A stretch of 16,557 nucleotides of DNA from Flavobacteriaceae bacterium (lineage in GTDB: Bacteria; Bacteroidota; Bacteroidia; Flavobacteriales; Flavobacteriaceae). A program made the position numbers and the translations under genes. This document shows, in pieces, positions 1 to 8,029 of this stretch (positions are counted from its first letter, which is position 1; each line of letters begins with the position of its first letter). The DNA lies in the NCBI GenBank assembly GCA_018672145.1, contig JABHGH010000109.1, positions 1-16,557 of the forward strand, in the 5' to 3' direction. The notes beneath the pieces are model-generated. The model made no database searches. It saw nothing but the letters and a program-made list of their open reading frames with translations, and was not told where the DNA came from.

Positions 1-1
1 G

Positions 2-75
2 TGACCCAGGGAGGATTCGAACCCCCAACCCTCAGAGCCGAAATCTGATATTCTATCCAGTTGAACTACTGGGCC
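2..75 (-). tRNA. tRNA-Arg, anticodon UCG
   Basis: Read on the minus strand this folds into a complete cloverleaf. The acceptor stem GGCCCAG pairs with CUGGGUC (one G-U pair). The T arm contains GGUUCGAAUCC. The anticodon stem UCAGA/UCUGA closes a seven-base loop UUUCGGC, which places UCG at positions 39-41, so it reads CGA and other CGN arginine codons. The discriminator base is A at position 2. Position 1 reads C, and the window ends there, so an encoded CCA cannot be judged. It lies 47 bases downstream of the yqeY stop codon on the same strand. It may have its own promoter or be read through from the operon. Confidence 0.95.
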
Positions 76-86
76 GTTTTATGATG

Positions 87-94
87 CGAAGGTA
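87..94 (-). promoter_or_regulatory. Possible -7 element for the tRNA-Arg gene
   Basis: The minus strand reads TACCTTCG here, one mismatch from the Bacteroidota -7 consensus TAnnTTTG, about a dozen bases upstream of the tRNA 5' end at 75. The position suits a short tRNA leader. No convincing -33 element is visible upstream, so this is tentative. Confidence 0.25.
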
Positions 95-122
95 CTAACT
101 TTCATTCGATTGGTGAGGAAGG

Positions 123-572
123 TTAGCTCAAGTTATCCTTGACAAGCTGTGCAATAAGTTTACCATCTGCTTTTCCTGCCAATTGCTTGTTGGCCATCCC
201 CATCACTTTTCCCATATCCTTCATACTAGAAGCTCCTGTAGTTTGAATAATCTCTTCTAGCACTTGAGCAACTTCCTCTGAAGACATTTGCTCTGGTAAA
301 AACTGACTAATCACCTTTATCTGTGCTTCTTCAGGTTCGGCAAGATCAATGCGGTCCTGTTCTCGAAAGATCGACGCACTCTCCTTTCGTTGCTTCACTA
401 GCTTCTGCAATAACTTGGTCATTTCAGTATCGCTAAGCGTATGCTTTGCACCCGATTGGGTTTGAGCCAATAAAATCGCAGATTTAATCGCACGTAGTGA
501 TGCAAGAGCTACCGAGTCTTTTGCTCGCATAGCATCCTTAAGTTTGTTGTTTAGTTCCTCTTGAAAGTTCAT
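123..572 (-). CDS. YqeY/GatB-like domain protein
   Basis: A 149-residue protein matching the whole length of the YqeY family (about 150 residues), which resembles the C-terminal tRNA-interacting domain of the GatB amidotransferase subunit. It starts MNFQEELNNKLKDAM, followed by the family-typical KDSVALASLRAIKSA. The centre has a charged helix with KQRKESASIF, and the C-terminal half has SQFLPEQMS and KDMGKVMGMA, both typical of the family. It is predicted to be cytoplasmic and all-helical, with no signal or membrane segment. The precise function of free-standing YqeY proteins is not settled; a role linked to tRNA or amidotransferase activity is inferred from homology. Its start is 2 bases after the ftsZ stop, making it the last protein gene of the dcw operon. 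The placement after ftsZ is familiar in Bacteroidota. Confidence 0.9.
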   Translation of the reverse strand: MNFQEELNNKLKDAMRAKDSVALASLRAIKSAILLAQTQSGAKHTLSDTEMTKLLQKLVKQRKESASIFREQDRIDLAEPEEAQIKVISQFLPEQMSSEEVAQVLEEIIQTTGASSMKDMGKVMGMANKQLAGKADGKLIAQLVKDNLS

Positions 573-574
573 AA

Positions 575-2401
575 TTAATCTACATTATCGTGTAAAAAAG
601 AATTGTTTGTGCGAAGACGAATTTCATCATTTGTATCCATATCAACAGACATACGAGAAAGATTTTGCTCTCCATTCACATCCATTTGTGCCCTTTTGTA
701 GGCCGGCTCTCTTTCGAGCTCATCAATACGGTTAGTGACAAATTTGTGATTGAAAGATTTAAGCTTCTTTCGTCGCTCATCGGCACGCTGAGCTAATCCT
801 TGAGTAATCGTACTGTTTAAAGGATTAACTTCTTCTTCCTCATCTGCATTTACTGGTTCTTCTTTTTTAACCTCATCGGCTTGTTTCAGAACGGCTTCCT
901 CTTTGACTGGACTTGACTCAGCAACTGGCTCAATAAAATCTTCTAGGTTATATTTTTTTACCGACGGTGTCGGTTCTTTTTGCTCAATATCAATTGATGC
1001 TACGACGGGTTGTTCTGCTTCATTTTGGACTTGTGGCTCTTCCTCCAGATGAAATAAAATAGGGGCAACTTCTTTAATTGGATTTTCATACTCTTCATGA
1101 TGCGCGACCACTTCCTCATGATCAACATCCTGCATATCATGTACCTGTCTGGGCAACTCATGAATGATAAACTCATCATGACTAGCGATTGGTTCATTGA
1201 AGGGCTCCTCGATCACTTCTTCATGCTGCACTTCAATAGACCGAATTAGTTCTGTAGTCTCAACCAACTCTTCCTCTTTTTGATCAGCAGCAACTAGCGG
1301 CGATACTTCAGAAAACAAATCTGTCTCCGCTGGCTCGCTTTCTAAGGTGTGTACAATGGGTTGTTCATCAGAAAGAGAATGAATGATTTTCTTTGGATCG
1401 GCATGCACAATCTCTTCTTGTTGTTCCAGGTCAAATCCTGTCGCAATAACAGTGACAGCAATGGCTTCACCAAGAGAAGAGTCTTCTCCAATACCCATAA
1501 TGATATTAGCGTTATTACCAGCTTCGCGTTGGATATGCTCATTGATAGTACCAATTTCATCAATCGTTACTTCATCGGTTCCAGAAACCACCAACAACAA
1601 TACATTTTTAGCACCTATGATTTTGTTGTCATTCAATAGCGGAGAATCCAATGCTTTAGCCACTGCGGTTTCACCTCGATTTTGGCCTTTTGCAGTAGCC
1701 GAACCCATAATTGCAGTGCCACTACTCGCTAAAACTGTTTTCGCATCACGCAAATCAATGTTTTGTGTGTAGTGATGTGTAATAACCTCAGCAATTCCGC
1801 GAGATGCATTAGCCAACACCTCGTCGGCTTTTGCAAATCCTTGTTTAAAACCTAAGTCCCCGTACACCTCACGTAATTTGTTGTTATTGATCACGATAAT
1901 CGAATCAACATATTTTCGGAGTTTTTCCAGTCCGATTTCGGCTTGGTCGTTTCGTGTTTTCCCTTCAAACTGAAAGGGCATGGTCACAATTCCAACAGTC
2001 AAAACGCCCATGTCTTGTGCCATTTTTGCGATGACTGGTGCTGCTCCGGTTCCTGTACCACCACCCATGCCAGCGTTAATAAAAATCATTTTGGTATTGG
2101 TCGAGAGCATACGGGATAGTTCGTCCACACTTTCAATAGCAGAGCGTTCTCCAATTTCAGGATTTGCACCTGCACCAAGCCCCTCAGTGAGTGACACACC
2201 AAGCTGAATTTTATTGGGCACTGGACTGTTTTGTAACGCTTGTGCATCTGTATTACAAGCTACAAAATCGACGCCCTTAATACCTAAATGGTACATGTAG
2301 TTCACGGCATTGCTACCACCACCCCCAACACCAACAACCTTGATGACGTTGCTTTGGTTTTTTGGTAAGTCAAAATCAATTTTTTGATAATCTGGTTCCA
2401 T
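575..2401 (-). CDS. ftsZ: Cell division protein FtsZ (tubulin-like GTPase)
   Basis: FtsZ polymerises into the cytoplasmic Z ring that organises division. The GTPase core (about residues 18-325) has the glycine-rich VGVGGGGSNAVN at 23-34, the tubulin signature GGGTGTG at 113-119, and the T7 synergy loop NIDLRD at 214-219 with both acidic residues (D216, D219) that complete the neighbouring subunit's active site. At 608 residues it is much longer than the roughly 380-residue E. coli protein. The excess is a glutamate-rich, probably disordered linker of about 200 residues (roughly 330-527). After this come a basic patch (RADERRKK), an EREPAYKR motif and the C-terminal peptide ending NNSFLHDNVD, the likely docking site for FtsA. 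The start lies 11 bases after the ftsA stop. No clear Shine-Dalgarno site precedes it, as expected for Bacteroidota. Confidence 0.98.
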   Translation of the reverse strand: MEPDYQKIDFDLPKNQSNVIKVVGVGGGGSNAVNYMYHLGIKGVDFVACNTDAQALQNSPVPNKIQLGVSLTEGLGAGANPEIGERSAIESVDELSRMLSTNTKMIFINAGMGGGTGTGAAPVIAKMAQDMGVLTVGIVTMPFQFEGKTRNDQAEIGLEKLRKYVDSIIVINNNKLREVYGDLGFKQGFAKADEVLANASRGIAEVITHHYTQNIDLRDAKTVLASSGTAIMGSATAKGQNRGETAVAKALDSPLLNDNKIIGAKNVLLLVVSGTDEVTIDEIGTINEHIQREAGNNANIIMGIGEDSSLGEAIAVTVIATGFDLEQQEEIVHADPKKIIHSLSDEQPIVHTLESEPAETDLFSEVSPLVAADQKEEELVETTELIRSIEVQHEEVIEEPFNEPIASHDEFIIHELPRQVHDMQDVDHEEVVAHHEEYENPIKEVAPILFHLEEEPQVQNEAEQPVVASIDIEQKEPTPSVKKYNLEDFIEPVAESSPVKEEAVLKQADEVKKEEPVNADEEEEVNPLNSTITQGLAQRADERRKKLKSFNHKFVTNRIDELEREPAYKRAQMDVNGEQNLSRMSVDMDTNDEIRLRTNNSFLHDNVD

Positions 2402-2412
2402 AGGTGCTTACT

Positions 2413-3723
2413 TTATTCTGCGTTATCTAAAAATTCTCTAATTCCTTCTGTAAATCGATCGAAAATAGATCTTCGTTTTTTTACTTCTGTTTCTTGGTTT
2501 GATTTTCCTGTTGGCGAATCTCCTGATTCATCCTCCGCTTCTACTTCTTCAAAAGCGCTCATTTGTTCCACTGCTTTCATCACTAGTCCAACAGCCGTCG
2601 CAAACATTGGGCTTGCGGTTGACTCTGCATGTTCGTCACCAGCCAAATGCTCGTTGGGAAACCCAATGCGTGTGTCCATCCCAGTGATATACTCCACAAG
2701 TTGCTTGAGGTGCTTGAGCTGACTCCCACCACCTGTGAGAACTATTCCAGCAATCAACTTCTTTTTTTGGTCTTCATGTCCATAGTTTTTAATCTCAGCA
2801 TAGACCCTTTCAATAATTTCAGTCACACGGGCATGAATGATTTTTGATAGATTTTTAAGTGTTATTTCTTTGGAATCACGTCCGCGAAGTCCCGGAATAG
2901 AAACAATCTCATTGTCTTTATTCTCCCCTGGCCAAGCAGATCCAAATTTGGTTTTTAGAAGTTCTGCTTGTTTTTCGATGATCGAGCATCCTTCCTTAAT
3001 GTCTTCCGTGATGATATTCCCGCCAAAAGGAATCACCGATGTGTGTCTGATAATGCCATCCTTAAAAATGGCAAGATCTGTCGTTCCTCCTCCAATATCA
3101 ATCAGTGCAACACCAGCTTCTTTTTCTTCTTTACTCAAAACGGCAGATGATGACGCTAATGGCTCGAGTGTTATTCCTCCAAACTCTAATCCAGCGGATT
3201 TTACACATCGAGCAATGTTTCGAATCGAAGACATCTGACCAACAACGACATGGAAGTTTGCTTCCAAGCGAGCACCATACATGCCTATTGGTTCTTTGAT
3301 CTCAGATTGTCCGTCAACTTTAAACTCTTGGGGTAGAACGTGAATAATTTCCTCCCCTGGAAGCATCACAAGTTTATAAACTTGATTGATGAGGGCTTCA
3401 ACATCATCTTCTTGAATGACTTCCTCTGGATTAGCTCTTGTAATATAATCACTGTGCTGCAAACTGCGAATGTGCTGACCAGCAATGCCAACAACCACTT
3501 CTCGAATTGTTTCACCAGACGCAGCCTCAGCTTCTTGCACAGCCGCCTGAATGGATTGAATGGTTTGGGTAATATTGTTAACCACGCCACGGTGCACTCC
3601 TAAACTTTGAGATTTTCCAGCGCCTATGATTTTGAGCTTTCCATACTCATTTTTACGCCCTAGCATGGCCACAATTTTTGTGGTTCCTATGTCTAAGCCA
3701 ACTCCTTTGTTTTCAATCTTCAT
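2413..3723 (-). CDS. ftsA: Cell division protein FtsA (actin-like membrane anchor)
   Basis: FtsA is an actin-family ATPase that tethers FtsZ filaments to the inner membrane and recruits later division proteins. Visible motifs are phosphate-1 GLDIGTTK at 9-16, phosphate-2 DIGGGTTD at 209-216, and the adenosine loop TGGGSQL at 330-336. The SHS2 (1C) domain should lie at about 85-165. A charged, probably flexible stretch (about 390-415) leads to a C-terminal amphipathic helix at about 417-432 (RRSIFDRFTEGIREFL), the expected membrane-targeting sequence. At 436 residues it is slightly longer than the E. coli protein (420). The start codon overlaps the ftsQ stop in an ATGA junction, and ftsZ follows after 11 bases. 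The contiguous ftsQ-ftsA-ftsZ order is the classic arrangement and suggests coupled expression. Confidence 0.98.
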   Translation of the reverse strand: MKIENKGVGLDIGTTKIVAMLGRKNEYGKLKIIGAGKSQSLGVHRGVVNNITQTIQSIQAAVQEAEAASGETIREVVVGIAGQHIRSLQHSDYITRANPEEVIQEDDVEALINQVYKLVMLPGEEIIHVLPQEFKVDGQSEIKEPIGMYGARLEANFHVVVGQMSSIRNIARCVKSAGLEFGGITLEPLASSSAVLSKEEKEAGVALIDIGGGTTDLAIFKDGIIRHTSVIPFGGNIITEDIKEGCSIIEKQAELLKTKFGSAWPGENKDNEIVSIPGLRGRDSKEITLKNLSKIIHARVTEIIERVYAEIKNYGHEDQKKKLIAGIVLTGGGSQLKHLKQLVEYITGMDTRIGFPNEHLAGDEHAESTASPMFATAVGLVMKAVEQMSAFEEVEAEDESGDSPTGKSNQETEVKKRRSIFDRFTEGIREFLDNAE

Positions 3724-4436
3724 AACTCAATTCTTTTACAAATAATCTGATTGCTATTGTCTATTATCACTTCACGATAGTCCCCGATAAACTTTTGGTC
3801 TATGGCAGCAGCGTAAAATGCCTTATACATTTTGAATTTCTTTTTCACGTCATCCATCGACTTTAGTTTGATGTTATAGTCTTGGTTATTGACGTCCATA
3901 TAAATTCCATCCGAATCATCACGAATACCTCCAATATGAGCTGCAAAAAAGTCATCCTCTGTAATTGCCAATGACAAGTTAGAAAGGATTGCATACCGAT
4001 CAACATCGGGCTGACTGGTAATGACTGGAACTTCAGGATTGTGAGTTGGTGATAGCGGCAATGGAACTCCGTTAGCATCTAAGAAAAATTGTTTGTCACC
4101 CAACACGCGTGCAACCGGAATCCTTGGCATAACCTTGATATGTAAAACGTCATTCAATGTTAAAAAAGCTTCTGTTTGTTCGATTAAATTGTTTTGAGCT
4201 AGTTGTAGCTCAAGACGCTTTAAATTTATTTCAGATTTTTGTTTACTCACCGAATCTTTGAAAGCAAATTTCAACATTTTATTAACCGAATCTTTTGAGA
4301 TCATCGGCGGCAGGTTTTTGTCAATCTGAACCTGAAATTCCTTCACTGGTCTTGCAGCGTTTCGATGATGCGAAAGCACAAGCATCGTAATTGATAACGC
4401 CACCCAAAAGCAAAAAGATAGTATTCTAACCCACAT
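3720..4436 (-). CDS. ftsQ: Cell division protein FtsQ
   Basis: A bitopic inner-membrane protein linking the cytoplasmic Z ring to septal peptidoglycan synthesis. It has a very short cytoplasmic N-terminus, one membrane segment at about residues 5-22, then a periplasmic part with a region in the POTRA position (about 32-105). After this comes the FtsQ-type beta domain, recognised from PRIPVARV at 104-111 followed by FFLDANGVPLPLS. At 238 residues it is a little shorter than the E. coli protein (276), in keeping with the reduced cytoplasmic tail. N-terminal conservation is weak, so the call rests on topology, the beta-domain motif and the position between murC and ftsA. Its start overlaps the end of murC by 11 bases, and its stop overlaps the ftsA start as ATGA. 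Confidence 0.92.
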   Translation of the reverse strand: MWVRILSFCFWVALSITMLVLSHHRNAARPVKEFQVQIDKNLPPMISKDSVNKMLKFAFKDSVSKQKSEINLKRLELQLAQNNLIEQTEAFLTLNDVLHIKVMPRIPVARVLGDKQFFLDANGVPLPLSPTHNPEVPVITSQPDVDRYAILSNLSLAITEDDFFAAHIGGIRDDSDGIYMDVNNQDYNIKLKSMDDVKKKFKMYKAFYAAAIDQKFIGDYREVIIDNSNQIICKRIEL

Positions 4437-5772
4437 CGGATGTCTTTTTTAGATGTTCAACAATCGGATTTACTTCATCTGCGATATCTCCCGCGCCCAT
4501 TATCACAACAACGTCCGAGTCCAAATCAGCTACTTTGTATGGCAATTCGGATTTGGTAATGACTGCAACAGAACCATTCATCATTTCTTGAATTGATGCG
4601 CTAGAAACCCCTTGAATTGGCAATTCTCGTGCAGGGTAAATGTCCAACAATAGTGTATGGTCAAACTGTGATAAGCTATCGGCAAAATCTTGACAAAAAT
4701 CGCGAGTTCTTGAAAATAAATGGGGTTGAAATACGGCTGTTTTTTTTGCAGCAGGGTAAAACTGATCTACTGCATGAGCCATCGCATTAATTTCCGTTGG
4801 ATGATGCGCATAATCATCGATCACCACTACCGGCTTTTGCAGTCGAATACTAAAACGACGGTCAACGCCCTTGAAGCTTGCCAGAGCATCCACTAGGACA
4901 TTAGGATTGCAACCAACCGAAAGAGCCATCGCTAAAGCAACGGCTGCATTCATTAAATTGTGTTGACCAGGAAGATAAAAGCTGAGATTCTGTATGTTGT
5001 GTTCCGAGCTGGTAAAGTCAAAGACAAAGTGACCATTTTCGATTCTAATATTCTCTACTCTTACATTCGCGTTTTGGTCAAGGCCAAAGCTCGTTCCAGA
5101 AGCTGGTAGCCCATATCGAATCCAACGCTTTTTTGGATCTTTCACCAAAGAAGAAAATGCATGAAAACTCGATTCCAAATTTGAGACATTATCATAGACA
5201 TCCAAATGGTCTGCATCCATAGCGGTAACACAAAGCGCATCTGGGTGTAGTGCCAAAAATGAACGATCAAACTCGTCGGCCTCAACCACCATAAGCTCGT
5301 TGCCTTCATTAATGAAGTTGGATCCAAAATTTGATGAAACACCACCTAAAAAAGCAGTGATTTTTTTGCCGCTTTCACGTAACAAATGTGCAAGTATTGA
5401 AGATGTCGTTGTTTTTCCGTGTGTTCCTCCCACCGCCAAACAGTACATCTGTTTGCTCAACTCACCAAGAACTTCGGCTCGTTTAAACAAATCAAAACCT
5501 TCATTTTTGAAATAAGTCAATTGTGGTGAATCGTCTGGAATGGCAGGTGTATAAACAACGGTTGTTTTAATCCTACTCTTGTAATCTGGTGGAATACTGT
5601 CAACGCGATCCTTTGAAAGCACTATTGCGCCCATGGTCGCTAACATGTTGGTCAAATCACTTTCTACACGGTCATAGCCAGCTACATCGTGGCCAGCTTG
5701 TAAAAAATACTGTGCCAAACCTGACATGCCAATGCCGCCAATACCCAAGAAATAGACCTGTTGTTTAATCAT
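4426..5772 (-). CDS. murC: UDP-N-acetylmuramate--L-alanine ligase MurC
   Basis: Cytoplasmic ATP-dependent ligase that adds the first residue, L-alanine, to UDP-MurNAc. With the start chosen here it has 448 residues. The N-terminal nucleotide-sugar domain opens with FLGIGGIGMSGLA (8-20). The ATP P-loop is GTHGKTTT at 116-123, where the histidine is typical of MurC. EADEFDRSF at 164-172 and the later DDYAHHPTE are also MurC signatures. An upstream in-frame ATG at 5814 would add 14 residues (beginning MLQHLLWNK) with no family counterpart and would lie deep inside murG. The internal ATG at 5772 puts the conserved glycine loop at the normal distance and leaves an 8-base overlap with murG, so I prefer it. 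The 3' end overlaps the ftsQ start by 11 bases. Confidence 0.97.
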   Translation of the reverse strand: MIKQQVYFLGIGGIGMSGLAQYFLQAGHDVAGYDRVESDLTNMLATMGAIVLSKDRVDSIPPDYKSRIKTTVVYTPAIPDDSPQLTYFKNEGFDLFKRAEVLGELSKQMYCLAVGGTHGKTTTSSILAHLLRESGKKITAFLGGVSSNFGSNFINEGNELMVVEADEFDRSFLALHPDALCVTAMDADHLDVYDNVSNLESSFHAFSSLVKDPKKRWIRYGLPASGTSFGLDQNANVRVENIRIENGHFVFDFTSSEHNIQNLSFYLPGQHNLMNAAVALAMALSVGCNPNVLVDALASFKGVDRRFSIRLQKPVVVIDDYAHHPTEINAMAHAVDQFYPAAKKTAVFQPHLFSRTRDFCQDFADSLSQFDHTLLLDIYPARELPIQGVSSASIQEMMNGSVAVITKSELPYKVADLDSDVVVIMGAGDIADEVNPIVEHLKKTSDVG

Positions 5773-6856
5773 TAACCAGCGCTTTAACTTGTTCCACAAT
5801 AGATGCTGTAGCATTTGACTTTGCTAGTTTTTTTATGTTCCCCCCAAGTGTCGATCGCAACGTGATGTTGGTTAGTAACTCATCTATTTCTTTTTCAAAA
5901 TTCTTGTCCAATTCCTTCTCTTCAATCACAATTGCAGCACCTTTTTCAGCAACCGCAATCGCATTTTTAAATTGATGGTTTTCGGCTACGTTTGGAGATG
6001 GAATAAACAAAACAGCTTTTCCAACTTGACACAACTCCGAAACAGCAAGTGCACCAGCTCTAGATATAATTAGATCGGCAGCAGCATAGGCTGTTGACAT
6101 ATCATCGAGAAATGCACGGACATGTATATTTTTTTTCTCATATCTGCTAAATTCTTTTTCATAGAGCTTACCACATTGCCATAAAATTTGCACATTTTGG
6201 GAGGTGATTCTTTCAGCTTGTTCTGCTAAAAGATCATTAATGCGTCTTGCGCCTAAGCTCCCTCCAACAACCAATAATGTGACTTTATTTGGTTCTAGAC
6301 CCAACAACTTTCGAGCCTTTTTACTGTCCAACAAAGATTGCGTTAACTCTGCGCGCAATGGATTCCCTGTCAGTACCATCTTATTTTTAGAGAAGAATTT
6401 TTCTGCTTGTTGATGTGCCACACAAACACAATGCACATATTTCCCCAATACTCTATTTGTGATTCCTGGCAAGGCGTTTTGCTCCTGAATGAGTGATGGA
6501 ATATTGAGTCGTGTTGCCATATATAGCAATGGGCCACTGGCGAAGCCTCCTGTCCCAATGACCACTTGAGGCTTGAATTTTTTAAGGATCAAATAGGAAC
6601 GATATAGACTCGCCACAAGTTTGAATGGAAAGAGAAGATTTTGAAATGATAAATTACGTTTAATGCCCGAAATCCATAGACCTTTGATTGGATAGCCCGC
6701 ATCGGGGACACGTGTCATCTCCATGCGGTCGCTGGCACCTACAAACAAAATCTTTGTAGATGCACTTTCTCTTTTTAACGCATCAGCAATGGCCAGAGCT
6801 GGGAAAATATGTCCCCCTGTTCCTCCTCCAGACAATATGACTCTAAACGGTTTCAC
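5765..6856 (-). CDS. murG: Lipid II synthase MurG (UDP-GlcNAc transferase)
   Basis: GT28-family glycosyltransferase at the inner face of the membrane. It transfers GlcNAc from UDP-GlcNAc to lipid I, giving lipid II. The protein is 363 residues, the normal family length. The first glycine loop GGGTGGH is at 10-16, the second GTGGFASGP at 101-109, and the QEQNALPG stretch follows at 124-131. The third loop GGSLGARRIN at 198-207 opens the C-terminal UDP-GlcNAc-binding domain. SRAGALAVSE at 265-274 and QFKNA at 295-299 hold the conserved ribose- and uracil-contacting positions. The start overlaps the end of ftsW by 14 bases and the stop overlaps murC by 8 bases. Confidence 0.98.
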   Translation of the reverse strand: MKPFRVILSGGGTGGHIFPALAIADALKRESASTKILFVGASDRMEMTRVPDAGYPIKGLWISGIKRNLSFQNLLFPFKLVASLYRSYLILKKFKPQVVIGTGGFASGPLLYMATRLNIPSLIQEQNALPGITNRVLGKYVHCVCVAHQQAEKFFSKNKMVLTGNPLRAELTQSLLDSKKARKLLGLEPNKVTLLVVGGSLGARRINDLLAEQAERITSQNVQILWQCGKLYEKEFSRYEKKNIHVRAFLDDMSTAYAAADLIISRAGALAVSELCQVGKAVLFIPSPNVAENHQFKNAIAVAEKGAAIVIEEKELDKNFEKEIDELLTNITLRSTLGGNIKKLAKSNATASIVEQVKALVND

Positions 6857-8027
6857 TTAATATAGCTAAAGGGTTATTATCATCATCATCGGCAGCCGTA
6901 CGGTCTGCAGTCACACTTTGTACAATGCCAAGTGCTAAGAACGTCATCCATATGGACGTACCTCCACTACTTATCAACGGAAGGGGCTGACCAGTAACTG
7001 GCAATACCGAAACCGCAACACCCATATTCACTAATGACTGTATAATGATGGGTAGTCCAACGCCTACAATGAGAAGTTGACCAAAAAAATGTTCGGTTTT
7101 ATATACACTCATGAAAATGCGAAAGAGCAATAAAAGATATAAAAACAATAAGCTTAGTCCACCCACCATTCCGTATTCTTCTGTAATGATGGCGTAAATA
7201 AAATCGGAGGTGCTTTGTGGCAATAAATTTTTCATCACACTTTTTCCTGCACCCTTGCCCAAAACACCACCAGTAGCAATGGCCGTTTTCGCGCGTTGCA
7301 CCTGATAATTTGTATTGGCGTCGCCATCTCCCGAAAAACTCTCAATACGGCTCATCCAAGTATCTACACGATTGGGGAAAGCATCGGGATAAGCCTTTAC
7401 TGTCACTATAAAAAGAGTGAGGAAAAGTGCTGCTGTACCCAACATAGCAAAAATATATTTTTTAGGATAGCCTCCAATAAACGCCAAAGTGAATACCAAT
7501 GCAATCAATAGGACGGCTGTTGAAAGGTTTGATGGGAGTATGGTGCCAACAACAAGCAAAACGGGAAGCCACAATACTAGCAAACTACGCAGAAATCGAA
7601 TTTGTTTCTCCTTGTTAATCGATAAATATCTAGCTACATAAATCATTAGCACAACAGAAGCCAATGTTGATGTTTGAAAAGAAAGACCAAGGATTGGAAT
7701 TTTAATCCAGCGACTCGCATTCGCACCGTCAATAATATTTCCTTGCAATGCAGTGTACAACAAGAGCACCCAAACGATTGGAAGGGCGATCAAAGACAAT
7801 CCACTAAAGTATTTGAAAGGAATTCGATGAATGGCATACATGATACTTATGCCAATTAAAACAATAGCAACGTGTTTAACCAGATGACCTGTAACAGAAC
7901 CAACTCCTAAAACATACACCAAATTGGAGCTTGCACTGTAAACAGGCAAAAAGGAAAACATCGACAAAAGGGCAACAATTGCCCAAATGGCGCGATCTCC
8001 GTGTATATGTTTAGAAATAAAATTCAT
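6843..8027 (-). CDS. ftsW: FtsW, SEDS-family septal peptidoglycan polymerase
   Basis: Polytopic membrane glycosyltransferase that polymerises lipid II at the septum together with its class B PBP partner. The 394 residues contain about ten hydrophobic segments. SEDS signatures include YQVQRAKTAIATGG at 241-254 and SDFIYAIITEEYGMVGG at 274-290. The aspartate D275 in the SDF motif aligns with the catalytic acid shown for RodA and FtsW. The conserved VLPVTGQPLPLISSGG lies at 341-356. The last 20 residues are an acidic cytoplasmic tail (ADDDDNN). FtsW and RodA are close paralogues; the position between murD and murG in a dcw cluster decides for FtsW. It starts 2 bases after murD ends. Confidence 0.96.
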   Translation of the reverse strand: MNFISKHIHGDRAIWAIVALLSMFSFLPVYSASSNLVYVLGVGSVTGHLVKHVAIVLIGISIMYAIHRIPFKYFSGLSLIALPIVWVLLLYTALQGNIIDGANASRWIKIPILGLSFQTSTLASVVLMIYVARYLSINKEKQIRFLRSLLVLWLPVLLVVGTILPSNLSTAVLLIALVFTLAFIGGYPKKYIFAMLGTAALFLTLFIVTVKAYPDAFPNRVDTWMSRIESFSGDGDANTNYQVQRAKTAIATGGVLGKGAGKSVMKNLLPQSTSDFIYAIITEEYGMVGGLSLLFLYLLLLFRIFMSVYKTEHFFGQLLIVGVGLPIIIQSLVNMGVAVSVLPVTGQPLPLISSGGTSIWMTFLALGIVQSVTADRTAADDDDNNPLAILSETV

Positions 8028-8029
8028 TG

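Noticed and set aside
76..122. Possible terminator between yqeY and the tRNA
   Set aside because: No stable inverted repeat followed by a T-run is visible on the minus strand.
1383..1772. A 129-codon plus-strand frame opposite ftsZ
   Set aside because: Antisense shadow of the conserved GTPase core; no motif or upstream promoter.
2837..3238. A 133-codon plus-strand frame opposite ftsA
   Set aside because: Antisense shadow; composition reflects ftsA codons and no protein family is recognisable.
5773..5814. Longer murC start at 5814
   Set aside because: The added 14 residues have no family counterpart and would extend further into murG; the ATG at 5772 gives the normal N-terminus.
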